Shown here: positions 33,875 to 43,369 of the stretch, one piece after another | Numbering within the stretch: position 1 is the first letter of the stretch | Layout of the letters: every line of letters starts with the position of its first letter | Assembly (NCBI GenBank): GCA_002397275.1 | Contig: DHAA01000113.1 | Coordinates: 1,798 to 65,797, forward strand | Direction: 5' to 3' | DNA from: Thermacetogenium sp. UBA4966 | GTDB lineage: Bacteria; Bacillota; DSM-12270; Thermacetogeniales; Thermacetogeniaceae | Length of the DNA: 64,000 nucleotides | Notes under the pieces: model-generated | Seen by the model: the letters and a program-made list of their open reading frames with translations, nothing else | What the model was told of the DNA's origin: nothing | Databases searched by the model: none | Translations under genes and position numbers: made by a program

Positions 33875-36145
33875 TTGAGTAAAGAATTCAGGTATGTCGG
33901 CGGTACTTTTCCCTGTGATCAAGCGCTGCGGAAGGTTACGGGGGACCTGCTCTACGGCTGTGATATGAAGCCCGCGGAGATGCTCTATGCCAAGCTGCTG
34001 TTAAGCCCTATTCCGCATGGTATTGTTAAAAGGATCGACACGGCCGGAGCGGAAAAAGTTCCCGGGGTCGTTAAAATTTTTTCGCACTTCAATGCTCCGC
34101 ATAAGATGTTCAACAGCTGCAGAATTATTCCCGGACAAAAGTTTTGTATCGAAGATGAGCCTCTCTTTGCCGCCAGGGTGAAATTCGCCGGGGAGAGGGT
34201 GGCCGCGGTTGTCGCCGACAGTCTTGCCGCGGCCAGGGAAGCTGTTTCTTTGCTTGATGTGGAGTACGAGGAACTCCCGGCTCTGCTGACGACTGAAGAA
34301 GCCTTGAACAACAAGGCGGTGAAGATTCAGCCCGGGGGCAACCTGGCCGATCAGTATGAAATAGAGGTAGGGGATTCTGCTCCCGCTGCCGATTGCCTTG
34401 TGGTGGAAAGCGTGACCCAGACGCAGAGAACCCATCACGCCGCCATCGAGCCGCATGTTTGCCTGGCTCACTACGACGGCTCGGGGAAACTGACGGTTTG
34501 GACCCCTACCCAGGGTGTTTTTGGGGTGAGGAGTGTGCTGGCGGAATTTTTCAATTTAAGCTACAGCAAGATCAGGGTTATTAAAATTCCCATCGGCGGT
34601 TCATTCGGAGGCAAGCAGGAGTATCTCTTTGAGCCGGTAACCAGTTTTATGGCTATGGAAACACGGCGGCCGGTGAAGCTGATGCTGGATCGGGAAGAGT
34701 GCATCATTCAGACGAGAGTAAGGCCGGCGGTAAGGGTTAAGATCAAGACCGCAGTGAGCAGAAGCGGCGAACTGCAGGAATTTATTGCCGATACTACCCT
34801 TGACGCGGGCGCCTTTACCGGCAGTGCGGTGGACTATTCCCGTACTTTGGCTACCAAGGCGCCGAAACTGTACAGGATTCCGCACTATAAGCATACCGGC
34901 AGGGCCGTCTATACCAATACTGTCAAATCAGGGGGGGCCAGAGGATGGGGCGCCCCGGAGATCATTACCGCCGTTGAGGTGCACATGGACCAGGTCGCCA
35001 AACGGCTGCAGATGGATCCGCTGGAATTCCGTCTGCATAATCTGGTTTATCCGTATGATAGGGACCCGGTGCTCAACCTTTCCCTGGGAGATGCCCGGGT
35101 GAGGGAGTGTCTGGAAAAGGGCGCCGAGGCTTTTCACTGGAAGGAAAGGTTTCATCGCCATGCCCAAGAGGGGGGGCGTTATCGCCGAGGGGTCGGCCTG
35201 GCCTGCGGCGCCCACAAAAACGGGATGTACGGCGGTTTTGTGGACTGCACCAGCATGACCCTGAGGATGAATGAAGACGGCAGTTTAAATCTGAACGCCT
35301 CCCTGCATGATGTGGGCTGCGGCACGGCGACCGCCATGAAGATCATCGTCGCGGAAGTCTTGGATCTAGAACCTGACCTGATTACTGTAACAGAGGCGGA
35401 TACCGAGCTTACCGGATACGATCCCGGGTGCTATGGCAGCAGGGTGATCTACAATGTCGGCGCCTGTGCCAAAGAGACCGCGGAGAAGCTGAAAGACAAA
35501 ATCATGGAGAGCGCCGCTTTTATTCTGCAAAAACCGAAAGAATACCTGTGCATGGCGGAGGGACATGTCTTTACTATGGAGGGAACCGATGAGCGGCGAG
35601 TTCTTTCCTATAAGGAGATAGCGGAAAGGGCTATCCGGGAGAACTACACGGATTTGGGCGTTGCCCACACCTATTACTCGCCCTCCAATCCGGGGTCATA
35701 TTCTGTTCAGTTTGCCGAAGCGACGGTGGACACGATGACCGGATTGACCAGGGTTACTGATTTCCTGGCTGTCGGCGATGTAGGACGCGCCCTGAACAGG
35801 GGAATGATCGAGGGACAGTTTCAAGGGGCCGTACAGATGGGAATAGGGTATGCCCTTTGCGAAGAGGTGAAGATCAACGACCGGGGGAAGCCGGTTAACA
35901 ATGGTTTTAAGAAATATCACCTGGTCAACGCCCCGGATATGCCTGACGTGAAGGTGCTCTTGATTGAGCATGAGGGTGACGACGGCCCCTTCGGGGCAAA
36001 AAGCGTCGGAGAAATTTCAGCCGTTCCTACTGCAGGAGCGGTTATTAACGCCGTCAATCATGCTTTAGGGACTTCTCTGTCCGATATGCCGCTTACCCCC
36101 GAGAAGGTCCTGGCAGCTATCAAACAAACTGAGGATCAAGGGTGA
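33875..36145 (+). CDS. Xanthine dehydrogenase-family molybdenum hydroxylase, large subunit
   Basis: A 756-residue molybdopterin-binding subunit. The molybdenum-site loop GGSFGGKQEY is at residues 241-250, with RGWGAPE, CYGSRVIYN and the C-terminal GPFGAKSVGEIS, whose Glu is the catalytic base in the family. The TTG start follows GGGGGG. The three-subunit set (Mo, 2Fe-2S, FAD) adds an oxygen from water to a heterocycle or aldehyde. Neighbours do not name the substrate: purines, nicotinate or an imidazole derivative are all possible. The next gene follows after five bases. Confidence 0.9.
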   Translation: MSKEFRYVGGTFPCDQALRKVTGDLLYGCDMKPAEMLYAKLLLSPIPHGIVKRIDTAGAEKVPGVVKIFSHFNAPHKMFNSCRIIPGQKFCIEDEPLFAARVKFAGERVAAVVADSLAAAREAVSLLDVEYEELPALLTTEEALNNKAVKIQPGGNLADQYEIEVGDSAPAADCLVVESVTQTQRTHHAAIEPHVCLAHYDGSGKLTVWTPTQGVFGVRSVLAEFFNLSYSKIRVIKIPIGGSFGGKQEYLFEPVTSFMAMETRRPVKLMLDREECIIQTRVRPAVRVKIKTAVSRSGELQEFIADTTLDAGAFTGSAVDYSRTLATKAPKLYRIPHYKHTGRAVYTNTVKSGGARGWGAPEIITAVEVHMDQVAKRLQMDPLEFRLHNLVYPYDRDPVLNLSLGDARVRECLEKGAEAFHWKERFHRHAQEGGRYRRGVGLACGAHKNGMYGGFVDCTSMTLRMNEDGSLNLNASLHDVGCGTATAMKIIVAEVLDLEPDLITVTEADTELTGYDPGCYGSRVIYNVGACAKETAEKLKDKIMESAAFILQKPKEYLCMAEGHVFTMEGTDERRVLSYKEIAERAIRENYTDLGVAHTYYSPSNPGSYSVQFAEATVDTMTGLTRVTDFLAVGDVGRALNRGMIEGQFQGAVQMGIGYALCEEVKINDRGKPVNNGFKKYHLVNAPDMPDVKVLLIEHEGDDGPFGAKSVGEISAVPTAGAVINAVNHALGTSLSDMPLTPEKVLAAIKQTEDQG

Positions 36146-36150
36146 GAGCG

Positions 36151-36624
36151 ATGCTGATAGAATTTAAAGTGAACGGTAAGAACTACGGCCGGGAGGTCCG
36201 CCCTACGATGAGGCTGCTTGACCTGCTGCGGGATGAACTGGGACTGACCGGAACCAAGGAAGGTTGCGCCGAAGGGGAATGCGGGGCCTGCACGGTGATT
36301 ATGGACGGAGAGGCCGTTAATTCCTGCCTGGTGCTGGCGCCGCAGATCAGGGGGAGAGAGATCATAACTGTGGAAGGGCTGGAGCAAGGCGGGGAACTGG
36401 ATCTGCTGCAGCAAAAATTCCTGGAACATTCAGCGGTAGAGTGCGGTTTCTGCACACCGGGCATGCTCATGTCGGCTAAGGCCCTGTTGATGAAAAATCC
36501 GCATCCCAGCGAAGAGGAGATACGTTTGGCTATCGCCGGGAACCTGTGCCGCTGCGCCGGATATTCTAAAATCGTCGCTGCGATAAAAGATGCTTCTCAC
36601 TCCGCGGACGGAGGCTGCCGCTAA
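36151..36624 (+). CDS. Molybdenum hydroxylase 2Fe-2S subunit
   Basis: A 157-residue electron-transfer subunit with two 2Fe-2S clusters. The plant-type site is GCAEGECGACTVIMDG with a fourth Cys in NSCLVLAPQ; the second site is VECGFCTPGMLMSAKALL and GNLCRCAGYSKIV. The ATG at 36151 lies six bases after AAGGGTGA; a GTG at 36142 that overlaps the large-subunit stop is the alternative. It should pass electrons from the Mo site to the FAD subunit. Confidence 0.92.
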   Translation: MLIEFKVNGKNYGREVRPTMRLLDLLRDELGLTGTKEGCAEGECGACTVIMDGEAVNSCLVLAPQIRGREIITVEGLEQGGELDLLQQKFLEHSAVECGFCTPGMLMSAKALLMKNPHPSEEEIRLAIAGNLCRCAGYSKIVAAIKDASHSADGGCR

Positions 36625-36662
36625 CTTTCTTGCTCTGCGTCAAGAGCCGGGGCAATCCCTCT

Positions 36663-36785
36663 GGATTCCAGTGAAGCGACCATTATGGAGTTCCGGGTAA
36701 CGGCATCAGGCGAAGCGAAGTTGCCGGTTAATTTGGATGTCGGAAACTTCTCACTTCTAGTCATAATAGGGAGCAAGCGGAATCC
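36663..36785 (+). repeat. Dispersed intergenic element with 13-bp terminal inverted repeats
   Basis: The unit is bounded by GGATTCC (36663) and GGAATCC (36779). With flanks the ends read CCCTCTGGATTCC and GGAATCCAGAGGG, a perfect 13-base inverted repeat. The inside shares GTGAAGCGACCATTATGGAG and CATAATAGGGAGCAAGC with the units at 17855, 40383 and 44708. It separates the 2Fe-2S and FAD subunit genes, which are usually adjacent. Confidence 0.72.
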
Positions 36786-36871
36786 AGAGGGCCTGAGTAG
36801 TTACAAATTTTCATCCATCTGATGGTGAAGCGAGCTTCATGAGCGTCTACTTGAGAAAGGAGGCCGACCGC

Positions 36872-37762
36872 ATGAGAGAAGCTGCAATGCTCACTCCCAA
36901 CAATTTATCAGAACTGAGAGAGGCTTTGGGTCAGGCAACCCCCCCAAGCAAAATATTGGCCGGCGGCACCGACCTGGTGTTGGCCATCCATCAAGGCAGG
37001 TGCAAACCGGATCTGCTCATTGATCTTTCAGGGGTCGAGGAGCTGAAGATTATTAAATTAACAGAGGGCAGGATTCATATCGGCGCCATGGCTACTTTTA
37101 CGCAGCTTATGGACAATCAGCTTATAAAAGGCAGTCTTCCCTGTCTGAGAGAGGCGGCCTCGCTCATTGGGTCGAATCAGATTCGCAGCGCCGGCACCAT
37201 TGGGGGGAATATCGGCAACGCCTCCCCGGCCGGAGATACCATCCCCGTTTTGTTGGCTTTTGATGCCGTTGTCAGGGTTTTAGACAGCTCCGGGCAAGCG
37301 GTGGAACAAAGCATCGATCAGGTCATTAGCGGGGCAGGGAGGACAAGCCTGCGCAGAGACCAAGTGATCACAGAGATCATCATCCCGCTCCTTGGCGAAC
37401 ATTATAGGAGCACTTTTGTGAAGATCGGTTCCAGAACCGCGGTGACCATAGCTAAGCTGAATATGGCCCTGGCGGTCAAGTACGACGAGACGGCGAAAAG
37501 CATATCCGATGTGCGGGTAGGGCTGGGAGCTATTGGAACCAAAGCATTCCGGGAGCGGCAGGTGGAGGAAATCTTAAACGGCAGGCGGGTTGATCAGTGT
37601 CTGGCCGATACCCTGGCCGAAGAGTTATCTGCGGCTGTGCAAAGGGCTATCCCCGGCCGCTACTCGCTTCCCTATAAGAGAGAGGCGGTCAAGGGGCTGG
37701 CCCAAAGCGCCTTTGCCAACTTATTCCCAAAGCTGTATGGCGGCGTTTCGTTTACCACATAG
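36872..37762 (+). CDS. Molybdenum hydroxylase FAD subunit
   Basis: A 296-residue FAD-binding PCMH-type subunit. The flavin loops are ILAGGTDLVLAIHQG and the second site IRSAGTIGGNIGNASPAGDT. AAGGAGG lies eight bases before the ATG at 36872, which I prefer to the ATG at 36839. It completes the three-subunit hydroxylase with the genes at 33875 and 36151, although a 247-base repeat-bearing gap splits them. The likely electron acceptor is NAD or a ferredoxin. Confidence 0.9.
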   Translation: MREAAMLTPNNLSELREALGQATPPSKILAGGTDLVLAIHQGRCKPDLLIDLSGVEELKIIKLTEGRIHIGAMATFTQLMDNQLIKGSLPCLREAASLIGSNQIRSAGTIGGNIGNASPAGDTIPVLLAFDAVVRVLDSSGQAVEQSIDQVISGAGRTSLRRDQVITEIIIPLLGEHYRSTFVKIGSRTAVTIAKLNMALAVKYDETAKSISDVRVGLGAIGTKAFRERQVEEILNGRRVDQCLADTLAEELSAAVQRAIPGRYSLPYKREAVKGLAQSAFANLFPKLYGGVSFTT

Positions 37763-37946
37763 TTGGTGGTTGGGAAAATAGAAGTCGGAGGCCAGAGGTC
37801 GGAGGTCAGAAATTTGAAGCCGGTCGGTTTGGGATGCCGGATGCCGGAATAGGATTCTTAAACCGTAGCCGCTGAAGTCACTTCTCTGAATCAAGCCGGC
37901 ATTTGGATATGGCTGAGTAACAACATCTGTAAAAGTGGTGTAATCT
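37763..37946 (+). repeat. Intergenic repeat fragment
   Basis: This gap contains GGTTGGGAAAATAGAAGTCG and GGAGGTCAGAAATTTGAAG, close copies of parts of the block at 17796. I see no gene. The transporter ATG has only GTGGTG upstream, a weak ribosome binding site. Confidence 0.5.
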
Positions 37947-38831
37947 ATGAACTATAATAAGGGAATTTTGCTTGTTCTAATTTCTGCGGTCTGTTACGGC
38001 TTTATACCAATTTTTACTCTTTATGCCTATGAAGAAGGGGTCAGTACCCTTGACTTTTTATTTTACCGGTTTCTGGTGGCAACCGTCGTTTTTTTTCTCT
38101 ATCTGCTGCTGCGCGGGATAAGGATCCGTCTCAACCGGGCCCAGGTTTTCCGGCTGTTTATCCTGGGGGGTGTGTTTAATCTGCTGCAGGCGATTTTTTT
38201 CGTTGCTGCAATCAAATACATCTCCGCGGGGCTGAACACTCTTTTGTTTTTTATACATCCTTTGCTGGTGGCGTTATTCTATTATTTCAGGGGAGAGAAG
38301 CTTTCTCGGGGAACGGCGGCGGCGATCTTTGTTTCTTTCGGAGGGCTGGCGCTGGTTCTCGGCGCTTCTCTGGGGATGGTAAACTCACTGGGAATTGTCC
38401 TCTCACTGAGCGCTGCTGTGTGCTATACAGCGTTTATTGTGCTGGGCAACAGGCTGGTCGAAGATATCGACCCGGTGGTGATGAGTACATTTATTTCCTT
38501 ATTCACAGTTGTTTCTCTGTTTTTGCTGTCCGGTATTGATGGTGGATTGGGAACGCCGGCGACAGTCAAGGGGTGGCTGGCGGCTGCCGGGTGTGGGATT
38601 GTTACTTCCAACATCGCTCTTTTTACTTTTTTCGCAGGCATTACGTCTGTCGGCGCCACTACCGCTACGATTCTCTCTAATTTAGAACCGGTGACAGCCG
38701 TCGTTCTGTCTGCCCTGCTTTTTTCCCAGCGCCTGACCGGAATGCAGTGTTGGGGGGGAGCGCTCATCCTTGCCGGAGGCGCTGTCGCCGTGTTGTCCAA
38801 GAAGAATACGGCAGGCGAGGATTCGTCATGA
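37947..38831 (+). CDS. EamA/DMT-family transporter
   Basis: A 294-residue membrane protein with ten predicted spans in two EamA repeats. The first begins GILLVLISAVCYGFIPIFTL; the second includes LGIVLSLSAAVCYTAFIVLG. The LSNLEPVTAVVLSALLF near the end is a common DMT signature. Such proteins export or import small metabolites; the substrate is unknown. It stands alone between the hydroxylase and the fumarase-like genes. Confidence 0.85.
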   Translation: MNYNKGILLVLISAVCYGFIPIFTLYAYEEGVSTLDFLFYRFLVATVVFFLYLLLRGIRIRLNRAQVFRLFILGGVFNLLQAIFFVAAIKYISAGLNTLLFFIHPLLVALFYYFRGEKLSRGTAAAIFVSFGGLALVLGASLGMVNSLGIVLSLSAAVCYTAFIVLGNRLVEDIDPVVMSTFISLFTVVSLFLLSGIDGGLGTPATVKGWLAAAGCGIVTSNIALFTFFAGITSVGATTATILSNLEPVTAVVLSALLFSQRLTGMQCWGGALILAGGAVAVLSKKNTAGEDSS

Positions 38832-38884
38832 TATAATGCTGTCATAATAAATAATATAAAATGCATGCTCGAAGGGTGGTTATT

Positions 38885-39745
38885 TTGCGAGAGATCGCTG
38901 TTTCTTTGATCACGGATAAGGTCGCTCAGCTCTGCCGGGATGCTAATTTTGAACTACCCTCCGCCGTCCGGGAGGCGCTGGAAGAGGCGAAGGGTGTGGA
39001 GGAATCCCCCCAGGGCAGACGAATTCTGGGCGAGATATGTGAAAACGCCGCTATAGCTCGTGAAGAGCGGATTCCTCTCTGCCAGGATACGGGAATGGTC
39101 TCTGTTTTTGTGGAGATCGGGCAGGATGTGCATGTCAGCGGCGGCTCGCTGAGCGAGGCGATTAACGCCGGCGTGGCCCGGGGGTATAAAGATGGATATC
39201 TGCGCAAATCCATTGTTTCAGACCCTTTGTTTAGGGTGAACAGCGGGGACAATACCCCTGCCGTAATACACTATGACATTGTGCCGGGAGATGGTTTGCG
39301 CCTTACCGTGATGCCCAAGGGTTTCGGGAGCGAGAACTGCACGGCTCTGGGGATGCTCAAACCGGCAGACGGGCGGGACGGAGTGAAAAAATTTGTGGTG
39401 GGCGCGGTCGACAAAGCCGGACCCAACCCCTGCCCGCCCGTAATTGTAGGGGTGGGGATCGGGGGGAACGCGGAAAAAGCGCTGTTGCTGGCAAAGAAAG
39501 CATTGCTGCGCGACCCGCAAACACCTGCTGTAAATGCGGAGGATGCAAGGCTGGAGAGAGAACTGCTGGAGGCGGTCAACAAGCTGGGCTATGGCCCCGG
39601 AGGATTAGGGGGCAGGGTGACGGCGCTGGCCGTACATGTGGAAACATACCCCACACATATTGCCGGCCTTCCGGTGGCGGTTTGCCTTAATTGTCACTCT
39701 ACGCGGCATAAGACTTGGGAGTGGAGAGGTGAGGATGATGAGTAG
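38885..39745 (+). CDS. Class I fumarase-type hydratase alpha subunit (fumarase or mesaconase)
   Basis: A 286-residue protein of the FumA N-terminal/TtdA family carrying an oxygen-sensitive 4Fe-4S cluster. Cluster Cys residues are expected in PLCQDTGMVSVFVEIG, in GSENCTAL and in VCLNCHSTRH. The TTG at 38885, after AAGGGTGG, gives the usual opening REIAVSLITDKVAQLC; the ATG at 38861 adds eight atypical residues. The pair may act as fumarase, tartrate dehydratase or mesaconase. Because the window encodes mesaconate formation, hydration of mesaconate to citramalate is an attractive role. Confidence 0.88.
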   Translation: MREIAVSLITDKVAQLCRDANFELPSAVREALEEAKGVEESPQGRRILGEICENAAIAREERIPLCQDTGMVSVFVEIGQDVHVSGGSLSEAINAGVARGYKDGYLRKSIVSDPLFRVNSGDNTPAVIHYDIVPGDGLRLTVMPKGFGSENCTALGMLKPADGRDGVKKFVVGAVDKAGPNPCPPVIVGVGIGGNAEKALLLAKKALLRDPQTPAVNAEDARLERELLEAVNKLGYGPGGLGGRVTALAVHVETYPTHIAGLPVAVCLNCHSTRHKTWEWRGEDDE

Positions 39746-40307
39746 AGAACCGGCGGAACGGATAGAGGCGCCTTTTGCCGGGGGTGTGGCCGCAAGACTG
39801 GTGACAGGCCAAAGGCTGCTTCTCAACGGTGTGCTCTACGGCGCCAGGGATGAGGCGCATCTACGCTTTACAGACGCCCTGGACAGAGGGGAAGAACCCC
39901 CGGTGGACTTGCGCGGACAGGTGATCTATTATGTCGGTCCGACCTCGCCGCGGCCCGGGCGTCCCTGTGGCGCGGCAGGGCCGACCACCAGCGGGCGTAT
40001 GGATAAATACACCCCGCGCATGTTGGAGTACGGGGTCTCTGCGGTCATCGGAAAAGGAAGAAGATCTCCGGAGGTGGCGGAGGCGATTCAAAAGCAGGGA
40101 GCGGTTTATCTGGCGGCGACAGGGGGAGCGGGAGCGCTGCTCGGGCGCTGCATTAAAGAGATGCATGCGGTCGCCTATCCGGAACTGGGGCCTGAGGCGG
40201 TCTACCGCATCACTGTTGAGGATTTTCCGGTGACCGTGGCTATTGACGGCAGAGGGGACGACATTTACAGAATAGGCCCTGCCCGCTACCGCATGGAATG
40301 CGAATAG
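39735..40307 (+). CDS. Class I fumarase-type hydratase beta subunit
   Basis: A protein of about 190 residues of the FumA C-terminal/TtdB family. It starts at one of two adjacent ATGs (39735 or 39738) after GGAGAGG and overlaps the alpha gene by 11 bases. Substrate-binding motifs are YYVGPTSPRPGRPCGAAGPTTSGRM, shown here by its parts GPTSPRPGRP and GPTTSGRMD, and later the KEMHAVAYPELGPEA segment. It forms the substrate site with the alpha subunit. Confidence 0.88.
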   Translation: MMSREPAERIEAPFAGGVAARLVTGQRLLLNGVLYGARDEAHLRFTDALDRGEEPPVDLRGQVIYYVGPTSPRPGRPCGAAGPTTSGRMDKYTPRMLEYGVSAVIGKGRRSPEVAEAIQKQGAVYLAATGGAGALLGRCIKEMHAVAYPELGPEAVYRITVEDFPVTVAIDGRGDDIYRIGPARYRMECE

Positions 40308-40382
40308 GGTGAGTTTTCGCCCCACCCTATCTACCCTGAAAGTAACGTTCTGCTATTTTCATCGGATGTCTACCATGTCGGT

Positions 40383-40469
40383 GGATTCCGCTTGCTCCCT
40401 ATTATGACTATCTTCGCTGCGCCTGATGCCGTTACCCGGAACTCCATAATGGTCGCTTCACTGGAATCC
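40383..40469 (+). repeat. Dispersed intergenic element, short copy
   Basis: An 87-base unit between GGATTCC (40383) and GGAATCC (40463), in the opposite orientation to the copies at 17855 and 36663. It contains the blocks CTTGCTCCCTATTATG and CCATAATGGTCGCTTCACTG. The arm GTTCTGCTATTTTCATCGGA (40349) is shared with 44672 and, reversed, with 31018. It ends 42 bases from the stop of the truncated formate dehydrogenase. Confidence 0.7.
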
Positions 40470-40510
40470 AGCCGGACACTACCCCTGAAAGCAATGTTCT
40501 GCCGCGGCGA

Positions 40511-42229
40511 TCATGGCCACTCCATACCCATTTCGTCGAGCTCTTTGTAGTTGAAATGAGCGAACAGGGGAGTCAAAGAGGCCATCTCCGCAAAGATCTG
40601 CTCGGGATGCGGGTAATCCATCGGGTAACCCATCCTGGCGCTCAGGGCGGCGATGGTTTCCCAGTTGGCCTTGCCCGGAATCGGTTCGATCGCCTTGCGC
40701 ACCCTCTGCAGGCGGCGCTTGTTATTGGTGAAGGTGCCGTCGGTTTCCGCAAAGCTGGCCGCGGGCAAAACCACATCCGCATATTCTGTGGTTTCTGTCG
40801 GGAAAAGGTCATGAAGCACAAGGAACTCCAGGTTGGAGAGCGCCGAGCGGATGTCCTCACTGTTAAGCTCCGAGAGCACGGGGTTTTCACCCATGATGTA
40901 CATCGCCTTGACGCTGCCCTGATTGGCCTGTTCAAACATCTCGGATACGGTCAGACCGGCTTCTCCGGGCAGGGAAGCCCCCCAGGCCTCCTTGAATTTC
41001 GTGCGTATTTTTTTCTGTTCTACCCTCTGATAACCGGGCAGGGATCCGCTCAGAGCGCCCATGTCGCTTGCCCCCTGCAGGTTATTTTGGCAGCGAAGCG
41101 TGGCTATGCCCGTAAATTCGCCGACTGTTCCGCTGCAAAAGGCGTCCTCACGATACATGGCGCCATGGCAGGGGCTGGGGTAGTGGTCGATGTTGTTTGT
41201 GCCGATCACTGCCCGCACAAACTTCTGGAAAAGATAGATCTCTTCGTTGGTAAACCTGGTGGAACTTATAGCGGCAAAAGAATTTGGCCCGTATTGATTC
41301 GTGATCTCTTGAAGGCGCGCAGCGGCAAAATCCAGGGCTTCATCCCAGGAGGCGGGGACAAGTTTGCCGTTTCGCCTGATGAGCGGTGTTGTCAGCCGCT
41401 TGTCGCTGTGGATGAAGTCACGGGTTGCAAAGCGGCCTCTGATGCACAGAGCGCGCCCATTGACTGCATTTTCAGGATTAGAGGTTACCCCTATGACTTT
41501 GCCGTCCTTAACGCGCAGGTCAAAGGTGCATCCTGTGCCACAGAAGGTACAGGTGGTTTTTACCTTTTTTAAATTCCAGCGGCGGCCCTGGTTGAGCATT
41601 TGCTTCTCCGACAGGGCGCCGACCGGGCAGAAAGCCACGCAGTTGCCGCAGTAGATGCACTCTGATTCACTTAAAGGCGTATCGCCGAAAGGCGCCACCC
41701 TGGTGTTGAAGCCGCGGTAGGAAAAATCGATGATGTTCTTTCCGGTGATCTCCGCACAGGCTCGGATACACCTGCCGCAGAGGATGCACTTGTTCATGTC
41801 GCGGACGATAAAAGGGTTGTCCGCTTCTGTCTCGTACTGGTGTTTTTCACCCGTAAATGGACTCTTAATGACGCCGTAATCATAGCAGTATTTGGCCAGT
41901 ACACATTCTCCCAGCTTTTCACAGGTGAGGCAATCCGTTGGATGGTTGGCAATCAGCAGTTCCAATACGGTTTTGCGTGCTTCGGTGACCACCGGTGTGT
42001 TGGTGCGCACCACCATGCCCTCTCTTGCTTCGGTGACGCAGGACGCGGGCAGATTGCGCATCCCTTCGATCTCCACTATACAAAGGCGACAGGCGCCTAC
42101 CGAACTCAGATCCGGGTCATAGCAGAGCCTGGGGATATGAATCCCCATCGTTTGCGCCGCCTCTAAAACTGTGGTTCCTTGCGGAACCTGAACTTCATTC
42201 CCGTCAATGATCAGCTTGACGAGTCCCAC
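40511..42229 (-). pseudogene. Formate dehydrogenase-like molybdo/tungsten protein, internally deleted and C-terminally truncated
   Basis: This frame encodes about 572 residues; clostridial FdhA-type subunits have near 890. The N terminus is intact: a 2Fe-2S domain (Cys in GACRLC), a His-Cys 4Fe-4S region (DCLTCEKLGECVLAKYC), two ferredoxin clusters (CILCGRCIRAC and CIYCGNCVAFCP) and the Mo-domain cluster TTCTFCGTGCTF. Around residues 355-380 the sequence jumps from the early catalytic region (SPCHGAMYRED) straight to CQNNLQGASDMGALSG. That omits the Cys/Sec loop and some 200 residues or more. It also stops at GMEWP, where the molybdopterin-dinucleotide domain would begin. GTG at 42229, six bases after GAGGGGGG, is the likely start. 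It may be a decayed gene or a shortened electron-transfer protein. Confidence 0.7.
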
Positions 42230-42576
42230 TTTCATCCCCCCTCAAAATTTTTGTTTTCGTACGCCCTGCCGGCTCAGCCGTCGCAGCCTCTGCCGCAGGG
42301 CAGGCCCCTCGCTTTTATAGGGATAATTCGCCGGTTCCTGCTAAAATTCCTTCCTTCTCCTATAGATTTGGCTGCGCGAACGAGGATTCACTGAGGCGGA
42401 TTATATTTTATTCTCTTTCCGCCTTCGCCAACTGTCGAAAAAAATGATAAGATAAAGAGTAAGGATTCATTCTGACGGCAATAAGGCGTCAAGGTCAAAT
42501 ATGATCAGTGATTTCGGCGCCGGGAAATACCCCTGGCGATCTCATGGCCGGGGATAAGAAGGGAAGTAGTTGAAAA

Positions 42577-43320
42577 ATGGCTAAACATATCGCTCTTGCC
42601 GGCAAAGGGGGGACAGGCAAGACCACCATCGCCGCCCTCGTCATCAAAAACCTGATTGCCGGAAATAAGGGAAGGATTCTGGCTGTGGACGCGGACCCCA
42701 ACGCTACATTGAACGAGGCTTTAGGCGTGGAATTAACGTGTACCCTTGCCGAAATTATGGAGAATGTCAAAGAGAACAAAGAAGCCGATGACTCAGAACG
42801 GAAAGAGTACATCAAAACCAGGTTCAGCGAGGATGCCCTGATCAGAGCAGACGGTTATGACCTGTTGGTGATGGGCCCGTCACGGCAGGCGGGCTGCTAT
42901 TGCTTTCCCAATGCCGTTTTGAAGAACAGCATTTTGGAGCTGGAGAACGATTACGACTACATGGTTATCGATAATGAAGCCGGGATGGAGCATATCAGCA
43001 GGGGAACTATTCAGGATGTGGACACCATGCTGGTCATTTCAGACGGTTCGGTCAAAGGGGTGCGTGCCGCCGGCAGGATAAAAAAACTGACGGAAAGTCT
43101 GAATTTCGACATTGGAGAGGCCTACCTGATCATAACCAAGGTTGACGGCACCTCTCTTCTCCAAGAGGAAATAGACGCCACAGGGTTGAAGCTGTTGGGG
43201 GTTATCCCCTATGATAAACAGCTGACGGAATATGACCTCTACGGGAAGCCTTTGCTCGCTCTGCCTGAGGACAGCCCGGCGGTCAAGGCCGTCAGGGAGA
43301 TATGTGAAAAAATTTTTTAA
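42577..43320 (+). CDS. cooC: CooC-type CO dehydrogenase maturation ATPase
   Basis: A 247-residue MinD/ParA-like ATPase. The deviant Walker A is GKGGTGKTT at residues 9-17, followed by VDADPNATLNEALG. The CooC metal site CxC is in GCYCFPN (Cys107 and Cys109), and DYMVIDNEAGMEHISRG is the Walker B region. CooC dimers bind nickel for insertion into carbon monoxide dehydrogenase. No CODH/ACS gene is in the window, but this protein points to a Wood-Ljungdahl organism able to use the methyl-THF made by MtgA. The 341-base gap upstream holds no other gene that I can support. Confidence 0.9.
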   Translation: MAKHIALAGKGGTGKTTIAALVIKNLIAGNKGRILAVDADPNATLNEALGVELTCTLAEIMENVKENKEADDSERKEYIKTRFSEDALIRADGYDLLVMGPSRQAGCYCFPNAVLKNSILELENDYDYMVIDNEAGMEHISRGTIQDVDTMLVISDGSVKGVRAAGRIKKLTESLNFDIGEAYLIITKVDGTSLLQEEIDATGLKLLGVIPYDKQLTEYDLYGKPLLALPEDSPAVKAVREICEKIF

Positions 43321-43369
43321 TTCTTAAAAATTCACCGTTTAGTTATACAAGGGATTGGAGTGCTGTTGG

